Positions 24,459 through 36,939 of a stretch of DNA of 64,000 nt are shown in pieces. The notes under the pieces are model-generated. The model searched no databases. It was not told where the DNA came from and saw only the letters and a list, made by a program, of their open reading frames with translations. Within the stretch, counting starts at the first letter, position 1; the number at the start of each line of letters is the position of its first letter. This stretch comes from Hofstenia miamia (taxonomy: Eukaryota > Xenacoelomorpha > Acoela): the NCBI GenBank assembly GCA_004352715.1, contig SCFE01000029.1, positions 411,799 to 475,798 of the forward strand, given 5' to 3'. The position numbers were made by a program, and so were the translations under genes.

Positions 24459-26441
24459 CTAAGAAAAGTTTTCCAACTTGCCTCGAAGTTCTTCCTGTTC
24501 AGAGAAGGTAAAGCCACCATCATTTAACCAGTTTTCAACGGAACCGCTTCTACAAAAAATTGATAAAGTTATATTTGGTTCAAGGCCTAATAATTATACA
24601 GGATTTTTAGTAGGTCTTGATTCTTCATTAATATAATTTTACAAATCAAACTATTTAGGAATCAATTAATTTATAAAAGCAAGACTTTGAAGCAAATTCT
24701 GATAAGATTGAATCATTCTGATAATTGCCTGATAAAAGAAATTTCTTTGGCTTCAGTGTAACTGTGATATCCATATACATGCTGATTTTAGATTGGTTTA
24801 AAACTGAAAAAAGCCCGTAGACAATAGTATCACGTAAACGGGTCGACATTCATTCCGGAAGGGTTGGTTGGACCTTCGACATTTCTTAAAACTGAAACTA
24901 ATATTTTAGAAAGACTACGCGATTTTAATTTTATATTTGCATGAGCGTACGGCAGGATTTCTGACGGAAATTTTTGGAAAATACTGAAAAACTAGATCTT
25001 AGAAAGGCAAAGTTACAAAAATTGAATTTACACAATATATTTTTACGTGCTGATTTTGCTTTTAGCTTTATTGTACAGTAGCGGTTCGCCGCTCCTAACC
25101 CCTGTGGTTACGGGAAATTATATGTATTAGCACACACACATACACTACTGGGCATTGTAATGGACTAATAGAAACGTGAAATGACTTACACGGTACGTGT
25201 CTCTACACCAATGCTTAATGAAGTATGAGTACCGATAATTGGCTGCTTTATTTTTAGCTAATCTAGTTAAAAGGCTGAATATTGACTCCACATTTATTTC
25301 AACTGCTAGATATGTAATTAAATTCAAAATCTTTAATTTGTATGTGAAACACTTGCATTGCATTTATTAAGCATTGCAAATTGTGTTTTATTTCTTGCTC
25401 AACAAAGTCAAATATAATGCTAATTAATAAATTATATAATATTTTTTTTAAACTACCTGATCCAAAGTAGTATAACAATCAAATTATCAAAATGACACCA
25501 GTCAATTCAAATAGCAAGACTTACTGATTCTCAATATCCTCAAAAAAGGCAAGTATGAGGCCTCCTGGTGATTGAATGAACTCTTCTTCATCAAATTTAT
25601 AACTTTTAAAGACAACTCCGAATATGTCGCTATCTTTTCTTAAGATAATCTAAGCGATGTTGAATACATTAACTAACTTTACATGTATTTATTAAGCACA
25701 TACTTCAGAAAAACAAAATTCCTCTTGAATTTTTTCTTTGCTACAGCCTTGGAGATATTGCACAAGAGCACTTATCATTCCAGTGCGATCTTTTCCAACA
25801 GAACACATAACAACCAATGGCCATTGAGAAACTTTATTTATGATCTTGAGAACTAAATACACTGCTTAAGAGATAACTGCATTCTCAATTGTAGGGTTAA
25901 TTTGTCAAGTAAATATTAGTTTGAAAAAATTACCAGCGCATATTTCTGGTCTGCTATGGAGAGTGATATTTCTATACATCACCCTAATTCCAAATTCACC
26001 AACAATAGGTGTAAATCTTCGCTTAAAGAATTCTGTCTTGAATAATTTATCAATGAGTGCTAAAGAGATCATAAACACCATCCGGAAGAAGGGTAACATT
26101 CTCAAGTAAGCGAAAGCTACTTCCCTTTGGAACAGGCTCATACAGTATACTTTCCGCGGTCCATTGTCATCGGTGATTGTCTTAAGTTGGAATTCTAGTG
26201 TTGGAGTCTTCTGATTGATAGAAACTGCAAAAAGTGAGAAATGACTTTTTAAGTGCTCATTTGATTTAAGAACACTTTCCTTTTCTGTACGAAGATCTAC
26301 AACACTTTGAATATTGAGGTCATTTAGTAATAGAGCTGCGTCACGGGCATCAACTTTATCTATGGCTGAGCTTCTGAAAAGCACATTGTTTTCACTGCGA
26401 TCCCGCGCAATCACTCTGAAATTACCAATCGTTGGCAGCAT
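24459..26441 (-). CDS. protein tyrosine phosphatase-like protein, Tyr_phosphatase_3 (LipA/MptpB-like), copy 2
   Basis: Exons 25934-26441 (exon reaches 26443), 25704-25852, 25525-25649 and 24459-24549 join in frame to 290 codons ending in TAG. Exon lengths match copy 1 exactly, so the pair arose by gene duplication with introns. Blocks NFRVIARD, VLFRSSAIDK and LNIQSVVDLRTE lead to the loop CSVGKDRTG, with Cys186 and Arg192. Met185 again replaces the family's usual His. The C-terminal half contains two hydrophobic helices (LRMLPFFRMVFMISLALI) and a conserved end (SVENWLNDGGFTFSEQ). It lies about 13.6 kb upstream of copy 1 in the same orientation, with transposons between. Phosphatase activity and substrate (phosphotyrosine or phosphoinositide) are inferred from the loop only. 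Confidence 0.85.
25018..25110. repeat. short dispersed repeat shared with 47438-47520
   Basis: Both contain a TGATTTTGCTTTT block followed by a GTTGCC/TTCGCC and CTAACCCC block in the same order. One copy lies upstream of phosphatase copy 2's last exons on the plus strand; the other lies in a contactin intron. Class unknown. Confidence 0.45.
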
Positions 26442-26443
26442 GT

Positions 26444-27785
26444 CTAAACAATCTCTTTCAATTATTTTGACTTAAATAGCCTCATTGTGAATTAAAACGA
26501 ACAGGTCTGTAAACCAGTAATATTCAAAGACGCCCTTTTGGCAATTCATAAAATTGATGTAAACAGTTGTAAAGATGTTAATAAGTGAATAACCTTTATG
26601 TTTTAAAATTTATTAAAAGTTCAATGTCGCATTGGGGTAACAGAATGGCCTAAAATATTTAATTCCTTGACCAAACCGCTTATCTTCTCAACGTTGAACT
26701 ATTTTCAACCTATTAGTTTATAAGGTCTATAATTTCTCCGCCCAAATAAAGAAATTAGCACCTACGTAATAAAATTTAGCTTCAGTCAAAATTGATCTTT
26801 GCAAAATTTTCTGCAATTTCCTTTTGATTATTTAAATTTGTTAAAAAATTGTTTTTTTTGAAAAAGGTAAATAAGGTAAATTGATTTCATTAATAACAAT
26901 GTGAATGAGAAGGAAAATTTGTACTTACATAAGTTATGATATTCCTTTCGAGTTTACGAGAATATTTTTTGTACGAATGTACACGTTTTTATAGGCTACA
27001 TTTTTTAGATGGGAAATATATTTAATAGAATTTTCCTTCAAATGTATTGTTTTCAGTCACCACCATTATTTCTTCATGATTTTATTAACGTGTATTTTTT
27101 GTACTTTAAATTTTAAAAGCTCATTGTAGATATCCATGCACAATAAATTTGAAAGTTTGCTAATGCTTTGATCGCTAGGATCAAATCTTGTATTTTGAAT
27201 ACATAGTACAGGCTTCTAGCTTTTGCACATGTTCGACACAGAAACCAGAATTACTCAAGCAATTGATTACAAAAGAATTTGACAAAGAACACTATCTGTA
27301 GTTATATATCCAGATTTTTTTTATTCTTAACAAAATTCACTAGTATGCCAATGGATTTATATAACTTTGATTACATTAACTATATATATTTATTTGAAAA
27401 AATGTTTTGCCAGGAAGACGAGAACAACAACAACAACGAGATTGTAACTCAAGGTTTTAATCAGATTTTATCAAACCCTACTGCCAAACAGAATTTTTCA
27501 GAAAGGAATGCGTAATCCAGACATTTGTTAATGCACTGTTGTACATGCTTATATTTTTTTCAAAAAGAAACATACTATTATTATTATCATTATTATTACT
27601 ATTATTATTATTATTATTATTAATATTATTAATATTATTATTACTATTATTCTATATATTATACATGATTTATACTATCTATAAAATTTTTGTAAACTAT
27701 ATAACTGACCGAAGGCGTAATCAATTCATTGTTCATAACTTTAGGCTTTATACGTAATTCTGAAGATTTGTTTATACATAAGCCT

Positions 27786-27827
<42 letters not shown>

Positions 27828-28889
27828 TATATATATATATATATAAGAATTGTTGCAATTGATACAAAAACTAAAATAAGATAAGATATGCCATACATGA
27901 TATTATGCTTTTAATCTTAATCACCGTTTTTGCTTAATTCATTCAAATTAGTTTTCAAACTAAATTTTTGCGCAGAATGATTGCTGAGATCAACGAACTT
28001 ATATTTTAATGGTAAACAAAATTCAACATTGTAATCTGTGTCAATGATATTTTGTATTCAGCTTGACAGCTTGAAAACTGAGTGAAATGTTTTCACATAC
28101 AGCACGTGTTCATTCAAAGATGTGTGAAATATAAGATATCGCGCAATTTTTCATATCTACAAAATGATAATCTAAAATCAATCAAAACCAGCTAACTTTC
28201 TAAATTCATCATTGTTCACAATCAATTATGCTAATTCAAGGCATTATTGCAAACAAAAATTGGCTCATAATTGAAGGCAGTTTGTTGGTAGATTACTTTT
28301 GTTTACGCATAGGACTCTCCCTGGTTTTCGCCTACGATTGTGAATGAGTTCAAAGCTGGTTCGTAAACAGCTCTCTAGAACGTTAAGTGCGGCATACGAT
28401 AAGCAAACAAACTAAAAAATCTGATGTTGTATTCTGACAATGCCCTTGTTTAAGTGAGTTTAAAAATGGAGATCAAACCTATAGTTTCCTATATAGAGGT
28501 TAATTTTCTCTTAGTTCTGTTGATTGGATTCATTAGGATACAAGTGATTTGTCCAAAGTTTCAAACAAGCCTATTTAAAAATTTGAAAGTCACACGTATA
28601 ATATTGTACAATAAAATTGCTGTCAGTGGATTTTAGTTGTTAATTTCAAGCTATTTTAGTTAAGAATGCGCCATAAGAATGAATAAACCTATCTATTAGC
28701 CTTTAATTTAGAGCTACAATGATCAAGAAATATCCATAAAAAACTTCTTTTTCTGCGTGAAGTACATGAAATCTTTAACTTTTTTTCAATGAAAAATTTA
28801 TTTTTTGTAGAATCATTTAAATTTTCACATCTCTAATGTTCTAAAACGCATGGCAGTAACTACAAATTTGTTTTCCATAAGTAAAATAC
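26444..28889. other. AT-rich stretch with microsatellites
   Basis: Upstream region of phosphatase copy 2; no further exon recognised. Contains an ATT trinucleotide tract at about 27574-27653 and a long TA microsatellite at 27789-27845. Confidence 0.5.
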
Positions 28890-29700
28890 CGAAGCTCCGT
28901 TCGGGCGCTCTGTGATTAAGGTTGTCGCACCTGAACGGGTTCCCAATCGGGTTTGAATTAAAGGTAAAAATGAAAAGGCAGAGATTTCTTTATCGCGTGG
29001 TTCTTTAAGATTTAGATATATTTATTAAATAGTAAGTTATGATTTTCTAAAAAATTTTAAGGAAGCCATCAGAGATTGTAAAAAAAGGCCTCCCTTACAT
29101 AGAATCAAGTTCTAAAACCCTACTTATTGACGAAGGCGTTGCCAAAAGATTAGAACCACTGAAAATTGCACCCGGTTTTAACCCTATTTCTACTAGTGCT
29201 ACTTTTAAGTAACAAACTTATTTGTCCACATTTCGGAACAATTTTCTCCAATCTCGTTAACAAATATTGAATGTTTTTTGCATGGACACACCAATGGGGT
29301 TGGGAGCGTTCATGCAATGATGAAGATTTGTGCTAACAAAAATCCTTGTGCCTGACGTACATGTAAATAAGATTTTTTTCAAAAATATTCAAATTCTTTC
29401 TGTACCTAGTGTTCAAATAACAAGGCAGCCTAATGCCCATGGGAACAACTAACCTGGAATATTTTGTTTCTGAAAAACACTGTGTTCAAATTCTGAGGTT
29501 GTTGCACCTGAACAGGACAGAGCCAGGTTGTGTATTGAAGTCGAAAACGAAGGAGGAGACAATTCTCTATCTTGGGTGTTTTAGATTTTAAATATTTTCA
29601 TTAATTCGTGAGCTATAAGCCTTTAAAAATTATATGGGGAAATCATCACAGATTTTGAAAACTTTTTAGTAGAATTTGATTTAGTAAAAACTACCATCAC
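28890..29700. repeat. two degenerate copies of a dispersed repeat
   Basis: 28890-29140 and 29380-29700 share ordered blocks (GGTTGTYGCACCTGAAC, then a GAGA...CTTTATC/CTCTATC block, then a CATCACAGATT-like block). They are also similar to 9230-9530. An ATT tract follows at 29717-29750. No protein or terminal repeat is evident, so the class is unknown. Confidence 0.5.
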
Positions 29701-29750
29701 TATAGCCCAAGTTAATTATTATTATTATTATTATTGTTATTATTATTATT

Positions 29751-30464
29751 TGCATCGACAAAATACAATCGGAGGCACAAACATGCTTAACACATTTATT
29801 GGTTTTTTACACTGAGCTCACCACACACATAGACAAACACACACACATTTATTCTATATATATTTTTTTATTATTTTGTAAATACATGTATTTGTAGTTT
29901 GTAGCTTTTTACTGTCATTTATTTACAGCAATAAATTTGCTTTAACTCTTATTATAAAACAGTATACATTAGGGGACGATAATACACTTCATGCATTCGA
30001 AATATACAGCCAACATTTATTTATTGTGCTTGCAATTGCTGAATGCAGATATTCATTTTTCTTCATTATCATCATCAATATCAAGTAAGTAAATAATCCA
30101 GCTTTTTATTAGCTAACAAACAATTTCCTAAATTTCTCACTCAAACGGAAAAAGATGTGAAACTTATAGCACAACATCAATTATTTCATATTCGTTTCTT
30201 CGATTAAGAAAAAATTATGTTCTGTAAAAAAATTAAATAAATTAATAATATGATGTTAAAATGATTTTTTAAATATTTTAGAAGTCTTTGGAGGTATTCG
30301 TTGTGTATTGATCATGATCCTCAATGTGATCACTGCTGAGATGTCCTACACTAAAAAACCTGAATAAGCACATGAGCTTAGTGTTCACATTAAAATGCCC
30401 AGTATATGATGTACAGATTACTGGTTTTCTATTTAATGTGCTCATAACGTTAAGAGCTTGGCAA
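29751..30464. other. AT-rich stretch, nothing coding recognised
   Basis: Shares a CA-rich and ATTT-rich segment at 29815-29960 with 11765-11940. Otherwise no structure seen. Confidence 0.4.
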
Positions 30465-31108
30465 GCTTTGTGAAAAGATGTATTAAATATTTACGAGTTA
30501 GATATGACAAAGGAAATTCTCACCTATCTATTGTAAACGATACTAATAATGTAATTTTCTTTGTAGAATTGTAATGCTTGCTTGCGGCCACCGATAGCGT
30601 AGCAAAACGCAGTCATTGCAATTGCGTTATATTTTTGCCAAACATCACTTTTGTCTCGTTCTCACTACAATCAACGACAAAATAGGCAAATCATAGATTC
30701 TTTTTACTGTATAAGTACATGTATATGCAATTGAACAAATCATTANATTATTTTTAAGTAACAATGATTTTTTAAAGTTCTAGGATCATAATTGATTACA
30801 AAATTACAGCTTGCTTTATAGACCAANGCTTTGTGAAAAGATGTATTAAATATTTACGAGTTAGATATGACAAAGGAAATTCTCACCTATCTATTGTAAA
30901 CGATACTAATAATGTAATTTTCTTTGTAGAATTGTAATGCTTGCTTGCGGCCACCGATAGCGTAGCAAAACGCAGTCATTGCAATTGCGTTATATTTTTG
31001 CCAAACATCACTTTTGTCTCGTTCTCACTACAATCAACGACAAAATAGGCAAATCATAGATTCTTTTTACTGTATAAGTACATGTATATGCAATTGAACA
31101 AATCATTA
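30465..31108. repeat. 281-bp direct duplication with an 80-bp foreign insert bounded by single Ns
   Basis: 30465-30745 and 30828-31108 appear identical over 281 bp. Between them, single Ns at 30746 and 30827 enclose 80 bases (30747-30826) that match 42532-42611, in the contactin intron directly upstream of its last exon. Single-N junctions and perfect identity indicate an assembly or gap-filling artefact rather than a biological duplication. Confidence 0.85.
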
Positions 31109-31360
31109 ACATTGAAAAATATTATTTAATATATCTTTTATTTAATCAGTTGCTTGCAATAATCATGATTTGACTCATATTTTGGAAAAATATTTTTGAA
31201 TGTTGTACCCACTCGACAAAAATATTTTATTATATGTGAATTTCTTTAACATTATAATCATAATGTGGCAGACAAAACCGACTTTGTATATATATATATA
31301 TATATATATTATAAATTGAAGAAAATACTGAATAGACAAAAGCATGGAAAAATAGATATA

Positions 31361-32208
31361 CAGTACCCGACAAAAGTATGGTGACACCTTGAAAAAATAT
31401 ATGAAACTGTGATTAACTATTGATATGATTATCACTTGTTTTAAACACTTTAATATCACAGTTTAGACTATTCTCACATTAACCTAACGTAATTACATTT
31501 TTTTACATTGTCTGTTGCACAGAATCATGTTTTTCTAAAAAAACGTAATTTTAGGCTACGACATAAATATGGAGACAGTTCATCAATTTCAAAAAAATGA
31601 TAAAAACTGGAAGTCCATTCGGACTTTAATTCGGGGGCAGTCGACTTTGGGTTGCTCTTCGACAGGCGGGCCAGATGTCGCTGCGAAGTCTCCGTCGTTT
31701 TCTTTGGTCTCCCTGCGCGGTGTCGCTTCTCGCACGTCCCGTCCTGCTTAAAGCGGGCAACAATCTTCCCGACTGTGCTCCGTCCGACGCCGAACATTGA
31801 AGAAATTTGGGCATAGCTGTGCCCTTCCAAGTGCCTGGCAATAACTAGTCGACGGACTTCAATTGGAGTGTCCTTTGCCATGGTAAAGGCTGGCCGCGAT
31901 ATTGGATTAACTAGCAAACAACAATGGCGGCAGTAATTATCGTCTAATTTAGCGTAATGACGCAAATTTACAAGTGTCTCCATATTTATGTCGGGCCTCA
32001 AAACCGCACCGCTTTAATGATTTGCGTGCTAGACAGCCGGCGCCATGTCAAGTACTTGAAAATTACGCTGCCAGCGCAGACCCACAACTTCAAAGTCAAC
32101 ATAGATGTCAATCAAACCATCTGCCTATCGACGTGCTTGCACCAGAGATATATTTTGTTTACACATGCGCAGAAAAATGTAGTGTCTCCAAACTTTTGTC
32201 GGCTACTG
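31361..32208 (-). mobile_element. Tc1-like transposon, internally deleted
   Basis: Inverted termini CAGTACCCGACAAAAGTATG (31361) and CAGTAGCCGACAAAAGTTTG (reverse complement, ending 32208) are flanked by TA. Length is 848 bp, about half of a full Tc1 element. The interior from about 31620 to 32150 is much richer in G and C than the surrounding DNA, which suggests recent arrival. Confidence 0.9.
31525..31881 (-). pseudogene. Tc1-like transposase, N-terminal part only
   Basis: The ATG at 31881 begins MAKDTPIEVRRLVIARHLEG, followed by the first helix-turn-helix (SYAQISSMFGVGRSTVGKI). The AT-hook-like GRPKKT linker and the start of the second DNA-binding helix bundle (RHLARLSKSNPKSTAPEL) come next. 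After about 94 residues the frame enters unrelated 3' sequence, so the DDE catalytic domain is deleted. It may still bind the element's ends. No frameshift is seen in the retained part, consistent with a young copy. Confidence 0.85.
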
Positions 32209-33149
32209 TATATATACTAATGAAAATACGTTTTTTAACAGCTAGCCTAACTACCCAAGATTACATTCAATTATTACAAACTACATAAGTAAGAGGCATG
32301 CTACAAGAACTTTTTTTAGTAGTCTTTGTCGCCCGAACAAGCTACTTATGTCACCAACTTTTGGTTTGGTTTTATTATGCTGGATGAGCGATTCTGCTAA
32401 TTTCATTAGTTTTAGACAAAAGTTAGAGAATGGAATGAGATTTCAGTCTGCAACAAAAATTTTGACAAAAGTTGTTCGTATAATAATTATTTTTTTTCGT
32501 AGATATATTTCAGTAATTTTGTTTGATAGAATTTATGAATTGAATGACAAACATTTCCGCAGTAAGTGGGAAAATCAAAGTAAATTTATACTTCATTTAT
32601 ATATATTTACTCATTGGTATGTTCATCTGTGGTTTTGCTGATGCTAAAAAGACTATTTTATGGCATAGACTAAATATTTTCTTTTTTGATTAAACATTTA
32701 ATTGTGAAGAAATTCCCATTAAAAAGTGTCGTTAACACTTAATTTAATTTTGGAGTTTGACGGTTTGAATATTTCGGGAAATGCTTAAGTTGGTCCTTCA
32801 TAAATCGATATGGTGCAAATTTATTGGTCAAAATATAATCAAGATTCCTCATTAGATCAACAACCTCAAAATACTATTAAAATTGGGAAAATTCTCATAA
32901 AAATGAAGCATCATTCTTTAAAATAGACTTAAAAATCCTCAAGCCATTTTATATTTCCACAAAAGCATTAAAATGCATACGTGTTATTTGCAAAAACAAC
33001 AATTTTAGAATTGCACAAAAGGAATCTTTAATCAGAAATATTTATTACCATTAAATTGGTATCTATTCTGTTATTTCATTGACAGATATATTTGTAACCC
33101 TCCTCTTTGACTGAGTCGTGAGCCGTCTAGTTTGCTTAATAAGAAAATG
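32209..33149. other. AT-rich stretch, nothing recognised
   Basis: Open frames up to 97 codons have biased AT-rich composition and no domain that I recognise. Confidence 0.4.
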
Positions 33150-33445
33150 CATTTTTAGTAGGAAAATATTTGGTTATGTAATAATCTTTCGAATATTTTA
33201 CTTATTTTAGAAGTAATTGAAATTGGTCGATAATTAGTGGCAATTGAAGGATCGTTTTTCTTAAAAAATGTGAGCAAGTTTTAGATAATCTGGGAAGTGA
33301 TTTATTAAAGATGAAATTTAAAGAATTTGCAATGATATCTGCAGTCATTTTAAGGGCCCATGAGGGGATATTTGAGGGACCACTTGATTTGTTGGTCTTA
33401 AGCTGAAGAATCGATTTAATAATTTCATAGGTAGTTGAGAATCGG
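33150..33445 (-). pseudogene. LINE reverse transcriptase, N-terminal fragment
   Basis: The minus strand contains LKTNKSSGPSNIPSWALK followed by ADIIANSLNFIFNKSLP, the KSSGPDxIP and LxxIFNxSL blocks of non-LTR reverse transcriptases. After a frameshift, ATNYRPIS-like and ISKIFERL-like blocks follow (NYRPISITSK in one frame). Frameshifts and stops disrupt it. The rest of the enzyme is not adjacent, so this is a separate fragment from the LINE at 36940-39900. Confidence 0.75.
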
Positions 33446-35359
33446 AAAAAAAATTCAGGTGTAAAGATTTTGTGTGAGAGGTTTTGTATTAAATAAGGAG
33501 CCGTTGTATTTTCCTAAGTTGACAAAAGTCTTGTTTAATTCATTAGAACGTTTTAGAAATTGTTTAAGTTCTTAGATTCGTTTTAATAAGAATATCTAAG
33601 TAAATGAACTTACCCTGTTGAGTTCAAATACTAGGATTGAGTCAGTTTCCAATGTAGTCATCCACTACAATGCAGGTTTCATATTCATAATATCATGTAA
33701 TTATATGAGTCACTCACACTCACTTAAGATGCTTCTTAAACGTAAGTTGCTTCGCTAAGTGATTTTCCGAGTTTATTTTTCTTCAGTCTAGCGAATGGGC
33801 AATCGTCACTCAAATAAATCCCGCATTCTCCACTTTTCTTTGCATTGAAATAAAGGAGATTTGGTAGTGGCTTTCACTTTTTAACTGAGAGAGGCGAATA
33901 CAGTAATCGATGAAGAGTAGTGTATAGGGACACCTGCATTTTTTGTAACACTAATCAGTTTAGAAAAATTGTTTTGGTTTATTTTAAATTTAGATCATCA
34001 CAAGGGCAATTACATTTTTTACCTAAAAACTTAGTATTTTCACCACAAAAATTGACAACAAACTAAGAAATCTTGACCTTATATTGACATAATAATTTTA
34101 ATTTTAATGACCTCAAACTGAATATATACTGATCATAATATGTTATAAAGTACAAGATACATATGACAAATATTATTTAAAGATTTTTCAAAGAAACTTC
34201 GAAAAATTTTGCTGAAGAATGGTATTACAATATGGGACCATTTGAAGTAAAAATAGATTTAATAAACAATTTTAGACAATTTTGGAGGCAAAATATATAT
34301 TCAGGTATATGTACAAAACGGTAACTAGCAAAAAGTATCTACTATACACCAAAGAGGCTCCTGAAACTTTAATACATGAAATTGGAGGGGGATTGGCGGT
34401 TTCATATTGACATCTCGCAGCAGGCCCCCAAGTATATAGTGACGCCACTGTTACTTGTGTAGTGTCACACAAATTTCTTTTGAGGTTTGTACAATTCAAT
34501 TCCAGCAGGATATTTCGAAATGTGTTTTGCCAATCTCCACACATTTTCAAAAAGCCTCATGCCTCAAAGTCCAAATAAAATTTTTGGCATTTATTTTAAG
34601 GGAACTGAAATCCTGGTTGCTGACAAATCATGCAAAAGTTTGTTATTCAGCATTCATGATTGTTCAGATATCCATCATTCTATTATCAGTTATTTAATTG
34701 TAAATATTTATCTGAATAAGGAATCTCTTACCCTGTAATCAATTGATGCATCCTCAAAAACGGTTGCAAAACATTTCTAGTGAAAAATTATAATGGTTAT
34801 CAACAACGGTTTCAATCATGATATAAATCGATCAGAGAAAAATTAACATGCAAAGTTGTTCAGTTTTGGTTTGTTTAAATCAGTAAAATTCTCAAATAAA
34901 ATAGATTAGCTTCTTGTGAATTCTAAAGTTCATAGCACTATTTCAAATACCAAAGTAAAAAAAAATATCAAAAGAATTTACAATCTTTTTTCATTAGACT
35001 ATCTACAAAAACTAAAATCACTACAAATATTTCTCAAAATTAGATCAAAAGAAGATCTTTCATCAAAACTCCATGTTTACTTTTATCTATTTATCTTAAT
35101 TTGTGCATGACATAAAATATACAGCTCATCTATGTTGATGTACAGGAAGTTAAGTGGCATCCATTATGTAAATGAAGAGTAGATAGTTTTGAATATTGTG
35201 AAATCCTCAAGCTGTTGTGTAATTTTACCTCAAAAAACTTAATAAGGTTTAGGCTTCTCAGGTCTGATGACATAAAAGCAAATTCAGGACAAATATATTT
35301 AAGTACTGTGATATCAGGATCACAATCATGCCCTACATTCGTAGACTTAAATTAACTTT
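33446..35359. other. AT-rich stretch with a possible transposon terminus
   Basis: No gene recognised. At 34436-34450 the minus strand reads CAGTGGCGTCACTAT, similar to termini of some DNA transposons, with a GC-richer block beside it (34380-34450). No matching second terminus was found. Confidence 0.35.
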
Positions 35360-35515
35360 AATGCATGAAGACTTTAACACATAGAAACCGATGTTTTGAT
35401 CTTTTCAACCAACTTAACGAAAATAGCATATTCTGCATAGCAGAGACTTGGCTAAATGACTATCTAGTCATTTTGCCAAAATTAACTATTGTAAGGGCGT
35501 GGAATAAAAACTAAA
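35360..35515 (+). pseudogene. LINE endonuclease fragment
   Basis: The plus strand reads SLTHRNRCFDLF-like sequence and then SIFCIAETWLNDYL. This matches the conserved 'xICxTETWLN' motif of the APE-type endonuclease of non-LTR retrotransposons, where the Glu is a metal ligand. It is short and isolated. Confidence 0.65.
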
Positions 35516-36939
35516 CTGAACTATTATAATGGCACTAAATATAACTAAGGGTCTATTATTAGGGCGCTTAATATTTTATTGTAATTTCTTATTGAATATT
35601 AGTACATCTTACTGTTAAATGATAAACTAGATGATGACATACTGCAATCTACACACTTGAACAATTTTCCCACACTTAGATAGGTTCTTGAAATAATAAT
35701 AAAAGACTTACCTGGATACTCAAAGAACAGGTTTTATAGTCGGTATGCCGTCTACACCAGCATACGAGGTAAATGACTAAAAAGGAAGGTTTGATTGGCA
35801 TGTATAAATTTTGCATGAATTAAGATATTTCCATCTTTATGATGTGCTAGTTTAAGTTTTTCTGAATTTTTTAAAAAATACTTTAATTTATAATTATTTT
35901 AGAATTTGGCATTCTCTGTATATTGTTTGTGATGAAGCTGATTTTGCATAGGTATTATTAACTATGAAGTAAAATGTGTATGTTGCTTCGAGAAATGTTG
36001 GAACTTTATTTTTATTGTCAAGTACAAAATTAATATTGCAATGAGGATTTAGGATTGATATAGTTTTTCTTGAATATTTGTTAAGTAAAAATTGTACATT
36101 GCTTAGTAAAATGTTTGAATTTATACTCATCAGAAATAGAGTTGTTCTTGTACATTTCATATTTTGCACCAACATGGGTTAAGTATGAAGTCAAACATGA
36201 TCCAATGAGAATTTGATTGGATTTATATAATTTTACTGATCTCTTTCTCTAATCAAATAATAAGTAAAATCATTATTTTTCTGAGAGTAAGAGCATTTTA
36301 TTGATATTACTTAGGGTCTTAGATTTTCTTCAAGTCAAGTGGTGATTATCAGTAACTTTTTGAAAAAACTATATAATTATTTTAAAAATATTTTCAATTG
36401 TGCCAAATATAAAAACGATGTCTACTTCCTCCATCATTAAGATGGAGTCGTCTATCGTTCTTCCGTTCTTCAAAACTTCGGGATGCAAATGTATATAACT
36501 CTATGAGATGCTTGGAGACATGTGGATGTGCTACTGTCCAAACAGATGACATTTGAATTTACCTAAAATAGGATTAGTAAATTAAGGATTATTAATTAAA
36601 ATATTAGTAAATCATAAGGTAAATATAATAAATATAAAATAGAAAATATAGTTATCAAAATTTTTTTATTACATGTATCGCTTTAATTATTATCATCCTA
36701 ATGTTCCAAGTCGACATCATTTACACACCACAGTAGCGGTACACATTTTGTATCCACGCATGTCCTTAATGACATTGAATAAAGAGCGTGTGCTCTGCTC
36801 TTAGAAATGATGTAGCTATCAAAGCATTTACGCTATCAAAATAAACATCATAGACGCCTTTCTGTAGATATGGCATCAATCTTCTACCATATTATATAGC
36901 ACAAGTACCTTTCTAAAATAATACTAAATTTAATACAGT
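35516..36939. other. AT-rich stretch, nothing recognised
   Basis: A 93-codon minus-strand frame at 35894-36175 has no domain that I know and no splice context that makes it convincing. Confidence 0.4.

Noticed and set aside
28906-28960. Possible tRNA-like B box (GGGTTTGAATT) suggesting a tRNA gene or SINE
   Set aside because: No A box at the right distance and no cloverleaf could be drawn. Other copies of the repeat do not preserve it.
31957-32288. Plus-strand ORFs of 87 and 104 codons
   Set aside because: They run through the GC-rich 5' UTR of the Tc1 element on the opposite strand and across its terminus, so they are not genes.
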